Assembly (NCBI RefSeq): GCF_000424625.1
Contig: NZ_AUKG01000001.1
Location: forward strand, 1,488,001 to 1,552,000
DNA length: 64,000 nt
Direction: 5' to 3'
Source of the DNA: Conexibacter woesei Iso977N
GTDB taxonomy: Bacteria; Actinomycetota; Thermoleophilia; Solirubrobacterales; Solirubrobacteraceae
Below the pieces are notes generated by a model, which saw only the letters and a program-made list of their open reading frames with translations, made no database searches and was not told the origin of the DNA. The position numbers and the translations under genes were made by a program. Every line of letters starts with the position of its first letter. Within the stretch, counting starts at the first letter, position 1. Below are positions 12,488 to 21,550 of this stretch, in pieces.

Positions 12488-12833
12488 GCATCACCACCCC
12501 TGAGAAGCGCCGCCTCAAGCGGCGCCGCCGCGTCCGGGCGAAGGTCGCGGGCACGGCCGAGCGTCCGCGCATCTCGGTGTTCCGTTCCAACCGCGGGATC
12601 GCCGCGCAGCTCGTCGATGACATCGACGGCCGCACGATCGCCGCGGTCCAGTGGACCGAGCCCGAGCTGCGCGAGCTCAAGAAGACCGAGCAGGCCGCGA
12701 AGGCCGGCGAGCTGCTTGCGCAGCGCGCCAAGGCCGCGGGCGTCGAGTCCGCCGTGTTCGATCGCGGCGGCTACCAGTACCACGGACGCGTCAAGGCTTT
12801 CGCCGAGGGCGTCCGCGAGGGAGGCCTCACCGT

Positions 12834-12837
<4 letters not shown>
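12484..12837 (+). CDS. rplR: 50S ribosomal protein L18
   Basis: L18, 117 residues, a 5S rRNA binder. It reads [20 protein letters not shown], then [20 protein letters not shown] and the closing [20 protein letters not shown]. Both ends overlap neighbours by 4 bases (rplF, rpsE), so translation is coupled throughout. Confidence 0.97.
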
Positions 12838-13534
<697 letters not shown>

Positions 13535-13535
<1 letters not shown>

Positions 13536-13717
13536 TGGCTGACAAGGTCAAGATCAAGCAGGTCAAGTCCAAGAACGGCTCGACGCACCGCCAGCTGGCG
13601 ACGCTCGAGTCCCTCGGGCTGCGCCGCATCGGCCACGAGGTCGAGGTCGTCGACAACGAGCAGACGCGCGGCATGCTGCACCGCGTCCGCCACCTCATCG
13701 AAGTCCAGGAGGGCTAG
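13535..13717 (+). CDS. rpmD: 50S ribosomal protein L30
   Basis: L30, 60 residues, the normal small bacterial form. It reads KVKIKQVKSKNGSTHRQLAT, LESLGLRRIGHEVEV and closes with RGMLHRVRHLIEVQEG. The start overlaps the rpsE stop by one base. rplO begins 5 bases later. Confidence 0.96.
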
Positions 13718-13722
13718 ACGTC

Positions 13723-14241
13723 ATGGCCGATGAGACCAAGACGGACGAGACCGGCGCCGAGGCGATCGGTCTCCACAACCTGAAGCCGGCCCCCGGCTCG
13801 CGGAAGGCGCGCAAGCGCATCGGCCGCGGCGAGGGCTCCGGCACCGGCAAGACCTCGGGGCGTGGCCAGAAGGGCTACGGCTCGCGCGCCGGCTCCAAGA
13901 GCCGTGCCCGCTTCGAGGGCGGCCAGATGCCGATCCACATGCGGATGCGCAAGCTGCGCGGCCCGCACATGAAGAAGTCGATGCCGTTCGAGATGTTCCG
14001 CACCGAGACGCAGGGCGTCAACGTGCAGGACCTCGAGGCCCGCTTCGACTCGGGCGCCGAGGTGACGCTGGAGGCCCTGAAGGCCGCCGGCCTCGCCAAG
14101 AGGTCCGACGTGCCGGTGAAGATCCTCGCCAAGGGCGAGATCACCAAGCCGCTGACCGTCCACGCGCACAAGTTCTCGGCCGGGGCGAAGGCCGCGATCG
14201 AGGGCGCCGGCGGCACGGTCGTCGAGGTGGAGAGCAAGTAG
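13723..14241 (+). CDS. rplO: 50S ribosomal protein L15
   Basis: L15, 172 residues, a late-assembly protein. The conserved part starts at about residue 17 (LHNLKPAPGSRKARKRIGRG), followed by the glycine-rich EGSGTGKTSGRGQKG and the C-terminal GEITKPLTVHAHKFSAGAKA. A short acidic lead (MADETKTDETGAEA) precedes it, again like the acidic additions elsewhere in the operon. A long hairpin 30 bases after the stop ends this transcription block. Confidence 0.96.
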   Translation: MADETKTDETGAEAIGLHNLKPAPGSRKARKRIGRGEGSGTGKTSGRGQKGYGSRAGSKSRARFEGGQMPIHMRMRKLRGPHMKKSMPFEMFRTETQGVNVQDLEARFDSGAEVTLEALKAAGLAKRSDVPVKILAKGEITKPLTVHAHKFSAGAKAAIEGAGGTVVEVESK

Positions 14242-14270
14242 CTCGCCGCTTCTTCTTGTAGGACTTGATG

Positions 14271-14300
14271 AAGGCCCCGGCGGGTTCCCGCCGGGGCCTT
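14271..14300 (+). terminator. hairpin terminator after rplO
   Basis: A near-continuous inverted repeat: AAGGCCCCGGCGGG, TT, CCCGCCGGGGCCTT, in practice a 13-bp stem with a four-base loop. It is followed by CGTCGTT rather than a run of T. It lies 29 bases after rplO and before a non-ribosomal membrane gene, so at least part of the transcription stops here, and secY must be served by read-through or its own promoter. Confidence 0.8.
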
Positions 14301-14365
14301 CGTCGTTCCGGGGTGGACGAACATCGGATGAGAAACCTCACCATGTTCTGACAGACTTTCTGATC

Positions 14366-15271
14366 ATGAGCGCAGATCAGGGTGGGCGGGAGAGCGGGGC
14401 GTCGCTGCGGCTGGGACCGCAGGGCGGGTGGGTCCAGGTGCCGGACGGGCGCTGGAAGCGCAGCTGGTTCTGGATGAAGCGCGTGTGGGACCTGTTCCGC
14501 GGTGACCGGTCGCTGATCGCGATCGCGGCGCTCGCGACGGTCCTGAACGTGCTCGCCGCAGCGCTGCTGTTCGGCCTCGCCGCCGCGCTGCTGGGCAGCG
14601 GGCACGACATGCGGCTCACCGTCGGCGTCGGCGCGGCGCTGTTCTCGTACCCGTCGACCGCCGTGTCGACCTACTGCAACGTCGCGCTGCTGCGCATGGC
14701 GCAGGCGCGGTTCGACGGGAGGCACTGCTCGCTGGGCGACGGCTTCCGCGCCGCCAACGAGCGCCTCGGCGCGATCCTCGGCTGGTCGCTGGTGGCGGTC
14801 GTCGTCGGCTTCCTGCTGCGCCAGGTCGCCGAGCGGATCCCGCTCGGCGGCGTGGTCCTCTCGTGGATCGGCGGCGTCGCGTGGTCGCTGGCGACGATGT
14901 TCGCGGTCCCGGTGCTGGCCGTCGAGGACGTGGGCCCGGTCGAAGCTGGCAGGCGCTCGCTGGAGATCTTCCGCGCGCGCTGGGGCGAGGGCCTGGTCGG
15001 CACGATCGGCGTCGGCGCGATCACCGCCCTGGCGTCGATCCCGGGCATCCTGGCGCTGTTCGCCGGCATCGCGGTCGGCGGCGCCGGCGGCATCGCGATC
15101 GCGGTCGCGGGCGCCGCGCTGCTGGCCGCCGCGTGGACGACGTCGCGCGCGATGGAGCAGCTCTACGCGCTGGCGATCTACCGCGACCAGGTCGCGGGGG
15201 AGCCCTCGTTCGGGCTCGGCGGCGAGCAGCTCAACGACTTCATGAAGCTCAAGCGGCGCAGGGGTCGCTAG
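14366..15271 (+). CDS. multi-pass membrane protein inserted in the ribosomal operon (DUF6159-like)
   Basis: 301 residues. A soluble N-terminus (about 50 residues with RWKRSWFWMKRVWDLFRGDR) leads into hydrophobic segments near residues 50-75, 88-108, 132-150, 160-185, 210-235 and 238-262. The C-terminal part FGLGGEQLNDFMKLKRRRGR is polar. The motif SLEIFRARWGEGLVGTIGVG and overall layout remind me of the DUF6159 membrane family of actinobacteria and archaea, from memory and not checked. It stands between the rplO terminator and secY, where no gene is normally found. A hairpin CTGATC-TGCCG-GATCAG (15281-15297) follows. Function unknown. Confidence 0.85.
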   Translation: MSADQGGRESGASLRLGPQGGWVQVPDGRWKRSWFWMKRVWDLFRGDRSLIAIAALATVLNVLAAALLFGLAAALLGSGHDMRLTVGVGAALFSYPSTAVSTYCNVALLRMAQARFDGRHCSLGDGFRAANERLGAILGWSLVAVVVGFLLRQVAERIPLGGVVLSWIGGVAWSLATMFAVPVLAVEDVGPVEAGRRSLEIFRARWGEGLVGTIGVGAITALASIPGILALFAGIAVGGAGGIAIAVAGAALLAAAWTTSRAMEQLYALAIYRDQVAGEPSFGLGGEQLNDFMKLKRRRGR

Positions 15272-15341
15272 TGGATCTGCCTGATCTGCCGGATCAGCAG
15301 GGACTCCTCGATGGGGCGGACGGAGTTCGGCCCCGGTCCGT

Positions 15342-15347
15342 TACCCT
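15342..15347 (+). promoter_or_regulatory. putative -10 box for secY
   Basis: TACCCT (TANNNT type) lies 12 bases before the secY ATG. The stretch between has no Shine-Dalgarno. The same hexamer occurs at a similar distance before the start at 22665 and the minus-strand start at 60099. This suggests a promoter giving a leaderless or near-leaderless secY-adk-map transcript independent of the rplO terminator. Confidence 0.45.
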
Positions 15348-15359
15348 TCCACGCCTCTC

Positions 15360-16637
15360 ATGCTGTCCACGATCCTGAGCGCCTTCACCGTCGCGGAAAT
15401 CCGCAAGAAGCTGGCCTTCACGGCCCTGCTCCTCGCGCTGTACCGCGTCGGCTCCCACATCCCGGTCCCGGGCGTCAACGTCCAGGCCGTCAAGGACGCC
15501 CAGGAGTCGTTCGGCGGCGGCGGCATCCTCAGCCTGCTGAACACGTTCTCGGGCGGTGGGCTCAGCCGCATCGCCCTGTTCGCGCTGGGGATCATGCCCT
15601 ACATCACGGCGTCGATCATCCTGCAGCTGCTGACCGTCGTCGTGCCGTCGCTGGAGAAGCTCTCCAAGGAGGGCGAGGTCGGCCAGGCGCGCATCACGCA
15701 GTACACGCGCTACCTCACGGTCGGCCTGGCGTTCGCGCAGTCGATCGGCTACGTGTTCCTGTTCAAGTCGCTGGCGCCGTCGACGGGCGAGAAGATCATC
15801 GCCAACTTCGACACGCCGCACGTCTTCCTGATCGTGATCTCGCTGACCGCGGGCACGATCCTGCTGATGTGGTTCGGCGAGCTGATCACCCAGCACGGCA
15901 TCGGCAACGGCATCTCGCTGATGATCTTCGCGTCGATCGTCTCGCGCCTGCCCGGCGGCATCCAGTCCTGGTGGAACAACCCGGACCAGGTCTTCGTCGT
16001 GATCATGCCGTTCCTGGCGCTCGCGGTCGTGGCGGCGGTGGTCTTCATCCAGGAGGGCCAGCGGCGGATCCCGGTGCAGTACGCCAAGCGCGTGATCGGC
16101 CGGCGCATGAGCGGCGGCGGCCAGACCTACCTGCCGCTGCGCGTCAACATGGCCGGCGTCATCCCGGTCATCTTCGCGGCGTCGATCATGGCGTTCCCGC
16201 CCACGGTCGGCCAGCTGATCAACACGCCCGCGACGCACTCGGTCGCGAACTTCCTCAACCCGGGGAAGGCGCCGTACGTCATCGGCGAGTCGATCTTCAT
16301 CATCTTGTTCACGTACTTCTACACGGCGGTGACGTTCAACCCCGTCGACCAGGCCGACAACCTGAAGAAGTACGGCGGCTTCATCCCGGGGGTGCGGCCC
16401 GGCCGCCCGACGGCCGAGTTCCTGGACCGGATCCTGGCGCGGCTGACGTTCCCGGGCGCGCTCTACCTGGCCGCGGTCGCGGCGTTGCCGACGGTCGTCA
16501 TCGCCGCGACGAGCGCGACGCAGAACTTCCAGTTCGGCGGCACGTCGCTGCTGATCGTCATCGGCGTGGCCCTCGACACGATGAAGCAGCTCGAGGCGCA
16601 GCTGATGATGCGCAACTACGAAGGCTTCCTCAAGTAG
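15360..16637 (+). CDS. secY: protein translocase subunit SecY
   Basis: SecY, the channel of the Sec translocon in the cytoplasmic membrane, 425 residues with the expected ten membrane spans. Recognised from KLAFTALLLALYRVGSHIPV, ALGIMPYITASIILQLLTVV, LIYFGELIT-type LMWFGELITQHGIGNGISLM and the C-terminal loop KKYGGFIPGVRPGRPTAEFL. The start at 15360 (MLSTILSAFTVAEIRKK) fits the family. adk starts one base after its stop, so secY-adk-map form one transcription unit. Confidence 0.98.
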   Translation: MLSTILSAFTVAEIRKKLAFTALLLALYRVGSHIPVPGVNVQAVKDAQESFGGGGILSLLNTFSGGGLSRIALFALGIMPYITASIILQLLTVVVPSLEKLSKEGEVGQARITQYTRYLTVGLAFAQSIGYVFLFKSLAPSTGEKIIANFDTPHVFLIVISLTAGTILLMWFGELITQHGIGNGISLMIFASIVSRLPGGIQSWWNNPDQVFVVIMPFLALAVVAAVVFIQEGQRRIPVQYAKRVIGRRMSGGGQTYLPLRVNMAGVIPVIFAASIMAFPPTVGQLINTPATHSVANFLNPGKAPYVIGESIFIILFTYFYTAVTFNPVDQADNLKKYGGFIPGVRPGRPTAEFLDRILARLTFPGALYLAAVAALPTVVIAATSATQNFQFGGTSLLIVIGVALDTMKQLEAQLMMRNYEGFLK

Positions 16638-16638
16638 G

Positions 16639-17382
16639 ATGGCCGACTTCCCTGAGGTCCGCGGCCAGCAGGCCGCGCACTCCAACGTTCCCGCGATCGC
16701 CGAGCAAGCCGTGTCTGAACTCAACCTCATCCTGGTCGGCCCGCCGGGCGCCGGCAAGGGCACCCAGGCCGAGAAGCTGACCGAGGACTTCGGCCTGCCC
16801 TACTACGCCACCGGCAACATCCTGCGCGACGCGGTCGCCCAGGGGACGGAGCTGGGCAAGAAGGCCAAGGAGTACATGGACGCCGGCGACCTCGTCCCCG
16901 ACGAGGTCATCATCGGCGTGATCCTGGAGGCGCTGGCCTCCGACGAGGCGGCCGAGGGCTTCCTGCTCGACGGCTTCCCGCGCACGGTCCCGCAGGCCGA
17001 CGCGCTCGGTGCCGCGCTGCAGGACGTCGGTCGCAAGATCTCCGCGGTCCTGCTGATCGACGTGCCCGACGAGGTCATCGTCAAGCGGTTGAGCGGTCGC
17101 CGCGTCTCGCGCGCCGGCCGCGTCTACCACGTCGACTTCGACCCGCCCAAGCAGGAGGGTCGCTGCGACCTGGACGGCTCCGAGCTGATCCAGCGCGACG
17201 ACGACAAGCCGGAGACGATCCGCAAGCGCCTCGCCGTCTACCACGACCAGACCGAGCCGCTCGTGGACTACTACGAGGGCCGCAACCTGCTGCGCAGGTT
17301 CGACGGAACGCGCACGCCGACCGAGGTGCACGACCACATCCGTGCGACGGTCGCGACGCTGCGCCTCGAAGACGAGCTCTAA
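16639..17382 (+). CDS. adk: adenylate kinase
   Basis: Adenylate kinase (ATP + AMP to 2 ADP). The P-loop GPPGAGKGTQAEKL, the AMP-site stretch LLDGFPRTVPQADAL and the LID domain are clear. From the ATG at 16639 the protein has 247 residues. A GTG at 16711 gives MSELNLILVGPPGAGKGT and 223 residues, closer to the family norm, so the true start may be there. In the LID the first zinc CxxC is missing (GRRVSRAGRVYH), while the second site survives as CDLD. The domain therefore looks like a zinc type that has lost half of its ligands. Confidence 0.95.
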   Translation: MADFPEVRGQQAAHSNVPAIAEQAVSELNLILVGPPGAGKGTQAEKLTEDFGLPYYATGNILRDAVAQGTELGKKAKEYMDAGDLVPDEVIIGVILEALASDEAAEGFLLDGFPRTVPQADALGAALQDVGRKISAVLLIDVPDEVIVKRLSGRRVSRAGRVYHVDFDPPKQEGRCDLDGSELIQRDDDKPETIRKRLAVYHDQTEPLVDYYEGRNLLRRFDGTRTPTEVHDHIRATVATLRLEDEL

Positions 17383-17407
17383 CCTCTCGCGGCAGGAGCC
17401 GCTTGCC

Positions 17408-18175
17408 GTGATCATCAAGAAGTCCCCAGCCGAGATCGAGAAGATGGCCGCCGCCGGCGCCATCCACGCCCGGACGATGAAGCTGATCGCGGGCAGGATC
17501 CGCGAAGGCGTCTCGACCGCCGAGCTCGACGCCGCCGCCGAGAAGTACATCCGCTCTCAGGGCGCCGTGCCCTCGTTCAAGGGCTACCGCGGGTTCACCG
17601 GGTCGATCTGCGCGTCACCGAACGCGATGGTCGTCCACGGCATCCCGGGGCCCTACCGGCTCGGCAAGGGCGACATCATCTCGGTCGACATCGGCGTCAC
17701 CTACGACGGCTGGGTCGCCGACGGCGCCGTGACGTTCCCGGTCGGCGAGGTCACGCCGGTCGCCGAGAAGCTGCTGGAGGTCACGCGCCGGTCGCTGTTC
17801 GACGCGGTCGAGCAGTGCCGCCCGGGCAACCGGCTGAGCGACGTCTCGCACGCGGTCCAGAGGACCGTCGAGAGCGAGGGCCTGTCGGTCGTCCGCTCGC
17901 TGGTCGGCCACGGCATCGGGCGCGAGATGCACGAGGAGCCGCAGATCCCCAACTACGGCGACCCGGGCAAGGGCCCGCTGCTGGAGCCGGGGATGGTCCT
18001 GGCCGTCGAGCCGATGACGACCGCCGGGCGCCACATGGTCCGGATGGGCGACGACGGCTGGTCGATCTACTCCCAGGACGGGTCGCTGGCCGCGCACTTC
18101 GAGTTCACCATCGCCGTCACCGCCGACGGGCCGCGGATCATGAACCCGTGGCACGAGGGCGAGGACGGGCTGTAA
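17408..18175 (+). CDS. map: methionine aminopeptidase, type I
   Basis: Removes the initiator methionine from new proteins; 255 residues. The five metal ligands are visible: Asp in VDIGVTYDG, Asp in VADGAVTF, His in GHGIGREMHEEP, Glu in AVEPMTT and Glu in HFEFTIAVT. I start at the GTG at 17408 (MIIKKSPAEIEKMAAAG), which has AGGAG 9 bases upstream. The longer frame to 17342 is the adk end. Its stop lies inside a small inverted repeat (TAACGC-TTCAG-GCGTTA). The gene normally next to it, infA, is absent. Confidence 0.96.
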   Translation: MIIKKSPAEIEKMAAAGAIHARTMKLIAGRIREGVSTAELDAAAEKYIRSQGAVPSFKGYRGFTGSICASPNAMVVHGIPGPYRLGKGDIISVDIGVTYDGWVADGAVTFPVGEVTPVAEKLLEVTRRSLFDAVEQCRPGNRLSDVSHAVQRTVESEGLSVVRSLVGHGIGREMHEEPQIPNYGDPGKGPLLEPGMVLAVEPMTTAGRHMVRMGDDGWSIYSQDGSLAAHFEFTIAVTADGPRIMNPWHEGEDGL

Positions 18176-18271
18176 CGCTTCAGGCGTTACGAAGACTCTG
18201 AAGAGGGGCAAGAGCGAGGATCGAACCCAGCCGTCACCCGGCAATCGTTCGGGTCAAGACGGCACGGATCG

Positions 18272-18299
18272 CCCTTTGCTATCTTCAACTGTCCGCGCG
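18272..18299 (+). promoter_or_regulatory. putative promoter motif of the rpmJ-rplQ operon
   Basis: CCCTTTGCTATCTTCAACTG followed by TCCGCGCG. The -10-like hexamer is TATCTT (18280-18285). The block matches the motif at 497-526 upstream of fusA almost base for base (CCCTTTGCTATC, then ACTGTCC). It lies in the 222-base gap after map, about 110 bases before rpmJ. Conservation at two translation operons makes a promoter role likely. No -35 of the TTGACA type is evident. Confidence 0.55.
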
Positions 18300-18397
18300 T
18301 GCGCAATGCCCCTGCGTGCGCGCCATCCGTGACGTAGCAGCGGCGGCCTTAGCGGCGGCCAGAGCGCGTCGTCGGGCCAAACTCTTGGAAAGGGACC

Positions 18398-18511
18398 ATG
18401 AAGGTACGACCGTCGGTCAAGCCGATGTGCGAGAAGTGCAAGATCATCCGTCGCCACGGCGCGGTCCTCGTCATCTGCCAGAACCCCCGCCACAAGCAGC
18501 GTCAGGGCTAG
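18398..18511 (+). CDS. rpmJ: 50S ribosomal protein L36
   Basis: L36, 37 residues, the smallest r-protein. It reads [20 protein letters not shown] then [17 protein letters not shown], with the zinc ligands CxxC, Cys and His all present (the C+ form). The ATG has a Shine-Dalgarno GGAAAGGGAC 5 bases upstream. It opens the distal (alpha) part of the super-operon. infA, usually upstream, is not here. Confidence 0.96.
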   Translation: MKVRPSVKPMCEKCKIIRRHGAVLVICQNPRHKQRQG

Positions 18512-18515
18512 CTTT

Positions 18516-18896
18516 ATGGCACGCATCGCCGGGGTCAACGTCCCCCTGAACAAGCGCGTCGAGGTCGGTTTGACCTACATCTACGGCATTGGCCGTTCGA
18601 CGTCGAACAAGCTTCTGAGCAACGCCGGGATCGCCCCGGACACCTACGTCCGCGACCTGACGGAAGACGAGGTCACCAAGCTGCGTGACGGCGTCGACGC
18701 CCTCACCGTCGAGGGCGACCTCCGTCGTGAGCGCTCGCAGAACATCAAGCGCCTGATGGAGATCGGGTGCTACCGCGGCCTGCGCCACCGGCGCGGCCTG
18801 CCGGTCCGGGGGCAGAACACCAAGACCAACGCTCGCACGCGCAAGGGCCCGAAGCGCATGTCGATCGCGGGTAAGAAGAAGGCTGGTAAGAAGTAG
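18516..18896 (+). CDS. rpsM: 30S ribosomal protein S13
   Basis: S13, 126 residues, in the head, contacting the P-site tRNA and the large subunit. It reads [39 protein letters not shown] and [20 protein letters not shown], with a lysine-rich tail GKKKAGKK. The stop shares its last base with the GTG start of rpsK. Confidence 0.97.
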   Translation: MARIAGVNVPLNKRVEVGLTYIYGIGRSTSNKLLSNAGIAPDTYVRDLTEDEVTKLRDGVDALTVEGDLRRERSQNIKRLMEIGCYRGLRHRRGLPVRGQNTKTNARTRKGPKRMSIAGKKKAGKK

Positions 18897-19291
18897 TGCC
18901 CGCACCCAAGCGCCCCCAGCGTGGTCGCCGCAAGCCGAAGAAGAACATCCCTGTCGGCCAGGCGCACATCAAGACCTCGTTCAACAACACGATCGTCTCC
19001 CTCACGGACCGCGAAGGCAACGTCATCGCGTGGGAGTCCGCCGGCGGTGCCGGCTTCAAGGGCTCCCGCAAGTCGACTCCGTTCGCCGCGCAGGTCACGG
19101 CCGATGCCGCTGCCCGCAAGGGCATCGAGCAGGGCCTCCAGAAGGTCGAGGTCTTCGTGAAGGGTCCCGGCTCCGGCCGCGAGACCGCGATCCGCTCGCT
19201 TCAGGCCGCCGGCCTCGAGGTGACGGGCGTGAAGGACGTGACCCCGCAGGCCCACAACGGCTGCCGCCCCCGCAAGCGGCGCCGCGTCTAG
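18896..19291 (+). CDS. rpsK: 30S ribosomal protein S11
   Basis: S11, 131 residues, on the platform near the Shine-Dalgarno helix. Signatures are [40 protein letters not shown] and the ending [20 protein letters not shown]. The GTG start overlaps the rpsM stop by one base, and rpsD follows after 9 bases. Confidence 0.97.
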   Translation: MPAPKRPQRGRRKPKKNIPVGQAHIKTSFNNTIVSLTDREGNVIAWESAGGAGFKGSRKSTPFAAQVTADAAARKGIEQGLQKVEVFVKGPGSGRETAIRSLQAAGLEVTGVKDVTPQAHNGCRPRKRRRV

Positions 19292-19300
19292 GAATCCAGC

Positions 19301-19921
19301 ATGGCTCGTGACACCAGTCCTCAGTGCAAGCAGTGCCGCCGCGAAGGGCAGAAGCTCTTCCTGAAGGGCGAGCGCTGCCTGACCGACAAGTGCGGCGTCG
19401 AGCGCCGCGCGTACCCGCCGGGCGACCACGGTCGTGGCCGCCAGAAGCAGAGCGAGTACCGCGTGCAGCTGCGCGAGAAGCAGAAGGCCCGCCGGTACTA
19501 CGGCGTGCTCGAGGGGCAGTTCCGCCGCTACTACGACAAGGCGTCGCGCCAGGAGGGCATCACGGGTGAGAACCTCTTGATGCTCCTGGAGTCGCGTCTG
19601 GACAACGTCGTGGTGCGCCTCGGCTTCGCCGCTTCCCGCCGCCAGGCCCGTCAGATGATCCGCCACGGTCACTGGACGATCAACGGCCGCCGCGTCGACA
19701 TCCCCAGCTACCAGGTCCGCGAGGGCGACGTCCTGGCCGTCAAGGTCGGGACCGGCGCCGAGGCGATCATCCGCGACGCGACCGAGCTCACCGCTCAGGT
19801 CCCGGCGTGGTTGCAGGCCGACCATGACGGCCTGACGGCGAAGGTGCTCCGCAAGCCGGAGCGTCGTGAGATCACGACGCCCGTGCAGGAGCAGCTCATC
19901 GTCGAGCTGTACTCCAAGTAG
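19301..19921 (+). CDS. rpsD: 30S ribosomal protein S4, zinc-binding type
   Basis: S4, 206 residues, an assembly initiator and, in some bacteria, the alpha-operon repressor. The N-terminus carries four cysteines (CKQC at 9-12, then Cys 26 and Cys 31 in [12 protein letters not shown]), the zinc-finger form of S4. The S4 RNA-binding domain follows ([20 protein letters not shown], then [20 protein letters not shown]). The gene is followed by a 124-base spacer with a 10-bp hairpin before rpoA. Confidence 0.97.
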   Translation: MARDTSPQCKQCRREGQKLFLKGERCLTDKCGVERRAYPPGDHGRGRQKQSEYRVQLREKQKARRYYGVLEGQFRRYYDKASRQEGITGENLLMLLESRLDNVVVRLGFAASRRQARQMIRHGHWTINGRRVDIPSYQVREGDVLAVKVGTGAEAIIRDATELTAQVPAWLQADHDGLTAKVLRKPERREITTPVQEQLIVELYSK

Positions 19922-19944
19922 CAAGCAGGACCGACTGACCGCGC

Positions 19945-19974
19945 GCCCTCCCGCACCAAGCAACGCGGGAGGGC
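19945..19974 (+). other. hairpin in the rpsD-rpoA spacer
   Basis: A perfect 10-bp stem GCCCTCCCGC/GCGGGAGGGC with a 10-base loop lies 24 bases after rpsD and 72 bases before rpoA. It has no U-tract. It may be a weak terminator, an mRNA-processing site or a 3'-end stabiliser that sets rpoA apart from the r-protein genes. The role is inferred from position only. Confidence 0.6.
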
Positions 19975-20045
19975 CTGCGCGAGAGGCCCGGCGACTCCCC
20001 CTCAGCCATCAGCCGGGCACAACGACGAAGAACCAGGACCTCCCA

Positions 20046-21020
20046 GTGCTCGACTTCCAGATCCCTCGCATCACCAGCGAATCCGTCGAGGAGCATCGCG
20101 GCTCGTTCGTGATCGAGCCCCTCGACCGCGGCTTCGGCTACACGTTCGGCAACTCGCTCCGCCGCGTGCTGCTGTCCTCGCTGGCCGGCGCCGCCGTCAC
20201 CAGCGTCCGGATCGAGGGCGTCGCCCACGAGTTCTCGACGATCAAGGGTGTGACGGAAGACGTCACCGACATCGTCCTGAACCTCAAGGGCATCGTCTGC
20301 CGGATGCACTCGGACGCGACCGAGATCGAGGCCCCGCTGGTCGTCACCGGCCCGGGCGAGATCACCGCGAAGGACATCGACCTGCCCGCGGGCGTCGAGA
20401 TCCTCAACCCCGACGTGCACATCGCGACGCTCGAGAAGAAGACCAAGCTCGAGATGTACATGACGATCGGTCGCGGCCGCGGCTACCGCCCGGCCGAGGA
20501 GAACAAGTCTCCCGACCAGCCGATCGGCGTCATCCCGATCGACTCGATCTTCTCGCCCGTCCGCCGCGTCGCCTACGCCGTCGAGCAGGCGCGCGTCGGC
20601 CAGCGCACCGACTACGACAAGCTTACGCTCGACATCGAGACCGACTCGTCGATCGACCCGCAGGCCGCGCTGCGCGAGGCCGCCGAGATCCTGATCTCGC
20701 AGCTGGCGATCTTCACCGACGCCGACCGCATCGAGGAGCTCCGCGCCGGTCCGGGCGGCGCGCTGGATGCCGGCCAGGTGGCAGGCGTCAACGGTGCCGG
20801 CGCCACGTCGCAGGGCCCGATGCATGACATCCTGATCGAGGAGCTCGAGCTGGGTGTGCGTTCGTACAACTGCCTGAAGCGCGCCGGGATCCAGACGGTC
20901 GGCGACCTGATCTCGAAGTCCGAGGGCGAGCTCGCCGCGATCCCGAACTTCGGGAAGAAGTCCATCGACGAGGTCATCGAGACGCTGCACGCGCGCGGTC
21001 TTGCGTTGCGCGACGACTGA
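20046..21020 (+). CDS. rpoA: DNA-directed RNA polymerase subunit alpha
   Basis: RNA polymerase alpha subunit, 324 residues. The N-terminal dimerisation domain shows GYTFGNSLRRVLLSSLAGAA; the C-terminal domain (about residues 260-324) shows LGVRSYNCLKRAGIQTVGDL and NFGKKSIDEVIETL. I choose the GTG at 20046 (MLDFQIPRITSES), with AGGA 9 bases upstream. The frame extends to 19866 but that part is rpsD out of frame. The linker GGALDAGQVAGVNGAGATSQ is flexible and low in charge. Confidence 0.97.
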   Translation: MLDFQIPRITSESVEEHRGSFVIEPLDRGFGYTFGNSLRRVLLSSLAGAAVTSVRIEGVAHEFSTIKGVTEDVTDIVLNLKGIVCRMHSDATEIEAPLVVTGPGEITAKDIDLPAGVEILNPDVHIATLEKKTKLEMYMTIGRGRGYRPAEENKSPDQPIGVIPIDSIFSPVRRVAYAVEQARVGQRTDYDKLTLDIETDSSIDPQAALREAAEILISQLAIFTDADRIEELRAGPGGALDAGQVAGVNGAGATSQGPMHDILIEELELGVRSYNCLKRAGIQTVGDLISKSEGELAAIPNFGKKSIDEVIETLHARGLALRDD

Positions 21021-21038
21021 AAGTAACGAGAGAGAACC

Positions 21039-21392
21039 ATGCGCCACCAGAAGACCCGTCACAAGCTCAGCCGCGACTCCGCGCACCGCAAGTCGCTGCT
21101 CGCCAACCTCTGCAAGGAGGTCATCGAGCACGAGCGCATCAAGACCAGCGAGGCGAAGGCCAAGGCCGTCAAGCCCGAGGTCGAGCAGCTGATCACGCTC
21201 GCCAAGAAGGGCGACCTGCACGCCCGTCGCCAGGCGCTGAGCATCCTGGGCCAGGACAAGTTCGCGGTCCACAAGCTCTTCGAGGAAGTCGCCCCCCGCT
21301 ACGCGGACCGTCCCGGCGGCTACACCCGCATCCTCAAGCTCGGCCCGCGTCGCAGCGACTCGACCGAGATGGTGTTCATCGAGCTCGTCTGA
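21039..21392 (+). CDS. rplQ: 50S ribosomal protein L17
   Basis: L17, 117 residues, near the tunnel exit. It reads MRHQKTRHKLSRDSAHRKSL, LANLCKEVIEHERIKTSEAK and closes with YTRILKLGPRRSDSTEMVFI. AACGAGAGAGAACC precedes the ATG. It is the last gene of the super-operon and is followed by a strong hairpin. truA, often adjacent in other bacteria, lies four genes downstream. Confidence 0.97.
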   Translation: MRHQKTRHKLSRDSAHRKSLLANLCKEVIEHERIKTSEAKAKAVKPEVEQLITLAKKGDLHARRQALSILGQDKFAVHKLFEEVAPRYADRPGGYTRILKLGPRRSDSTEMVFIELV

Positions 21393-21413
21393 GCTTCGAG
21401 CACCACGTGCTTC

Positions 21414-21445
21414 ACGACGGGCGCCCCTTCGGGGGCGCCCGTCGT
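21414..21445 (+). terminator. terminator of the ribosomal super-operon
   Basis: A perfect 14-bp stem ACGACGGGCGCCCC/GGGGCGCCCGTCGT closed by the stable TTCG tetraloop lies 21 bases after rplQ. CGTTAAG follows, so there is no true U-tract, but the stem is the strongest in the window. Confidence 0.85.
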
Positions 21446-21550
21446 CGTTAAGCGACCTCGGTAGACGCGCCTCCACTCTCGCGGCGTGACCACCGCTTCT
21501 GGCCGCGCCGCTCGTCGCGCCGGGCGCGAGGCGTCATGGCCGAGAGTCTC

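Noticed and set aside
18205-18245. Reverse-strand GGTTCGATCCTC resembling a tRNA T-arm after map
   Set aside because: The flanking bases do not pair as a T-stem, and no anticodon or acceptor arm can be formed around it.
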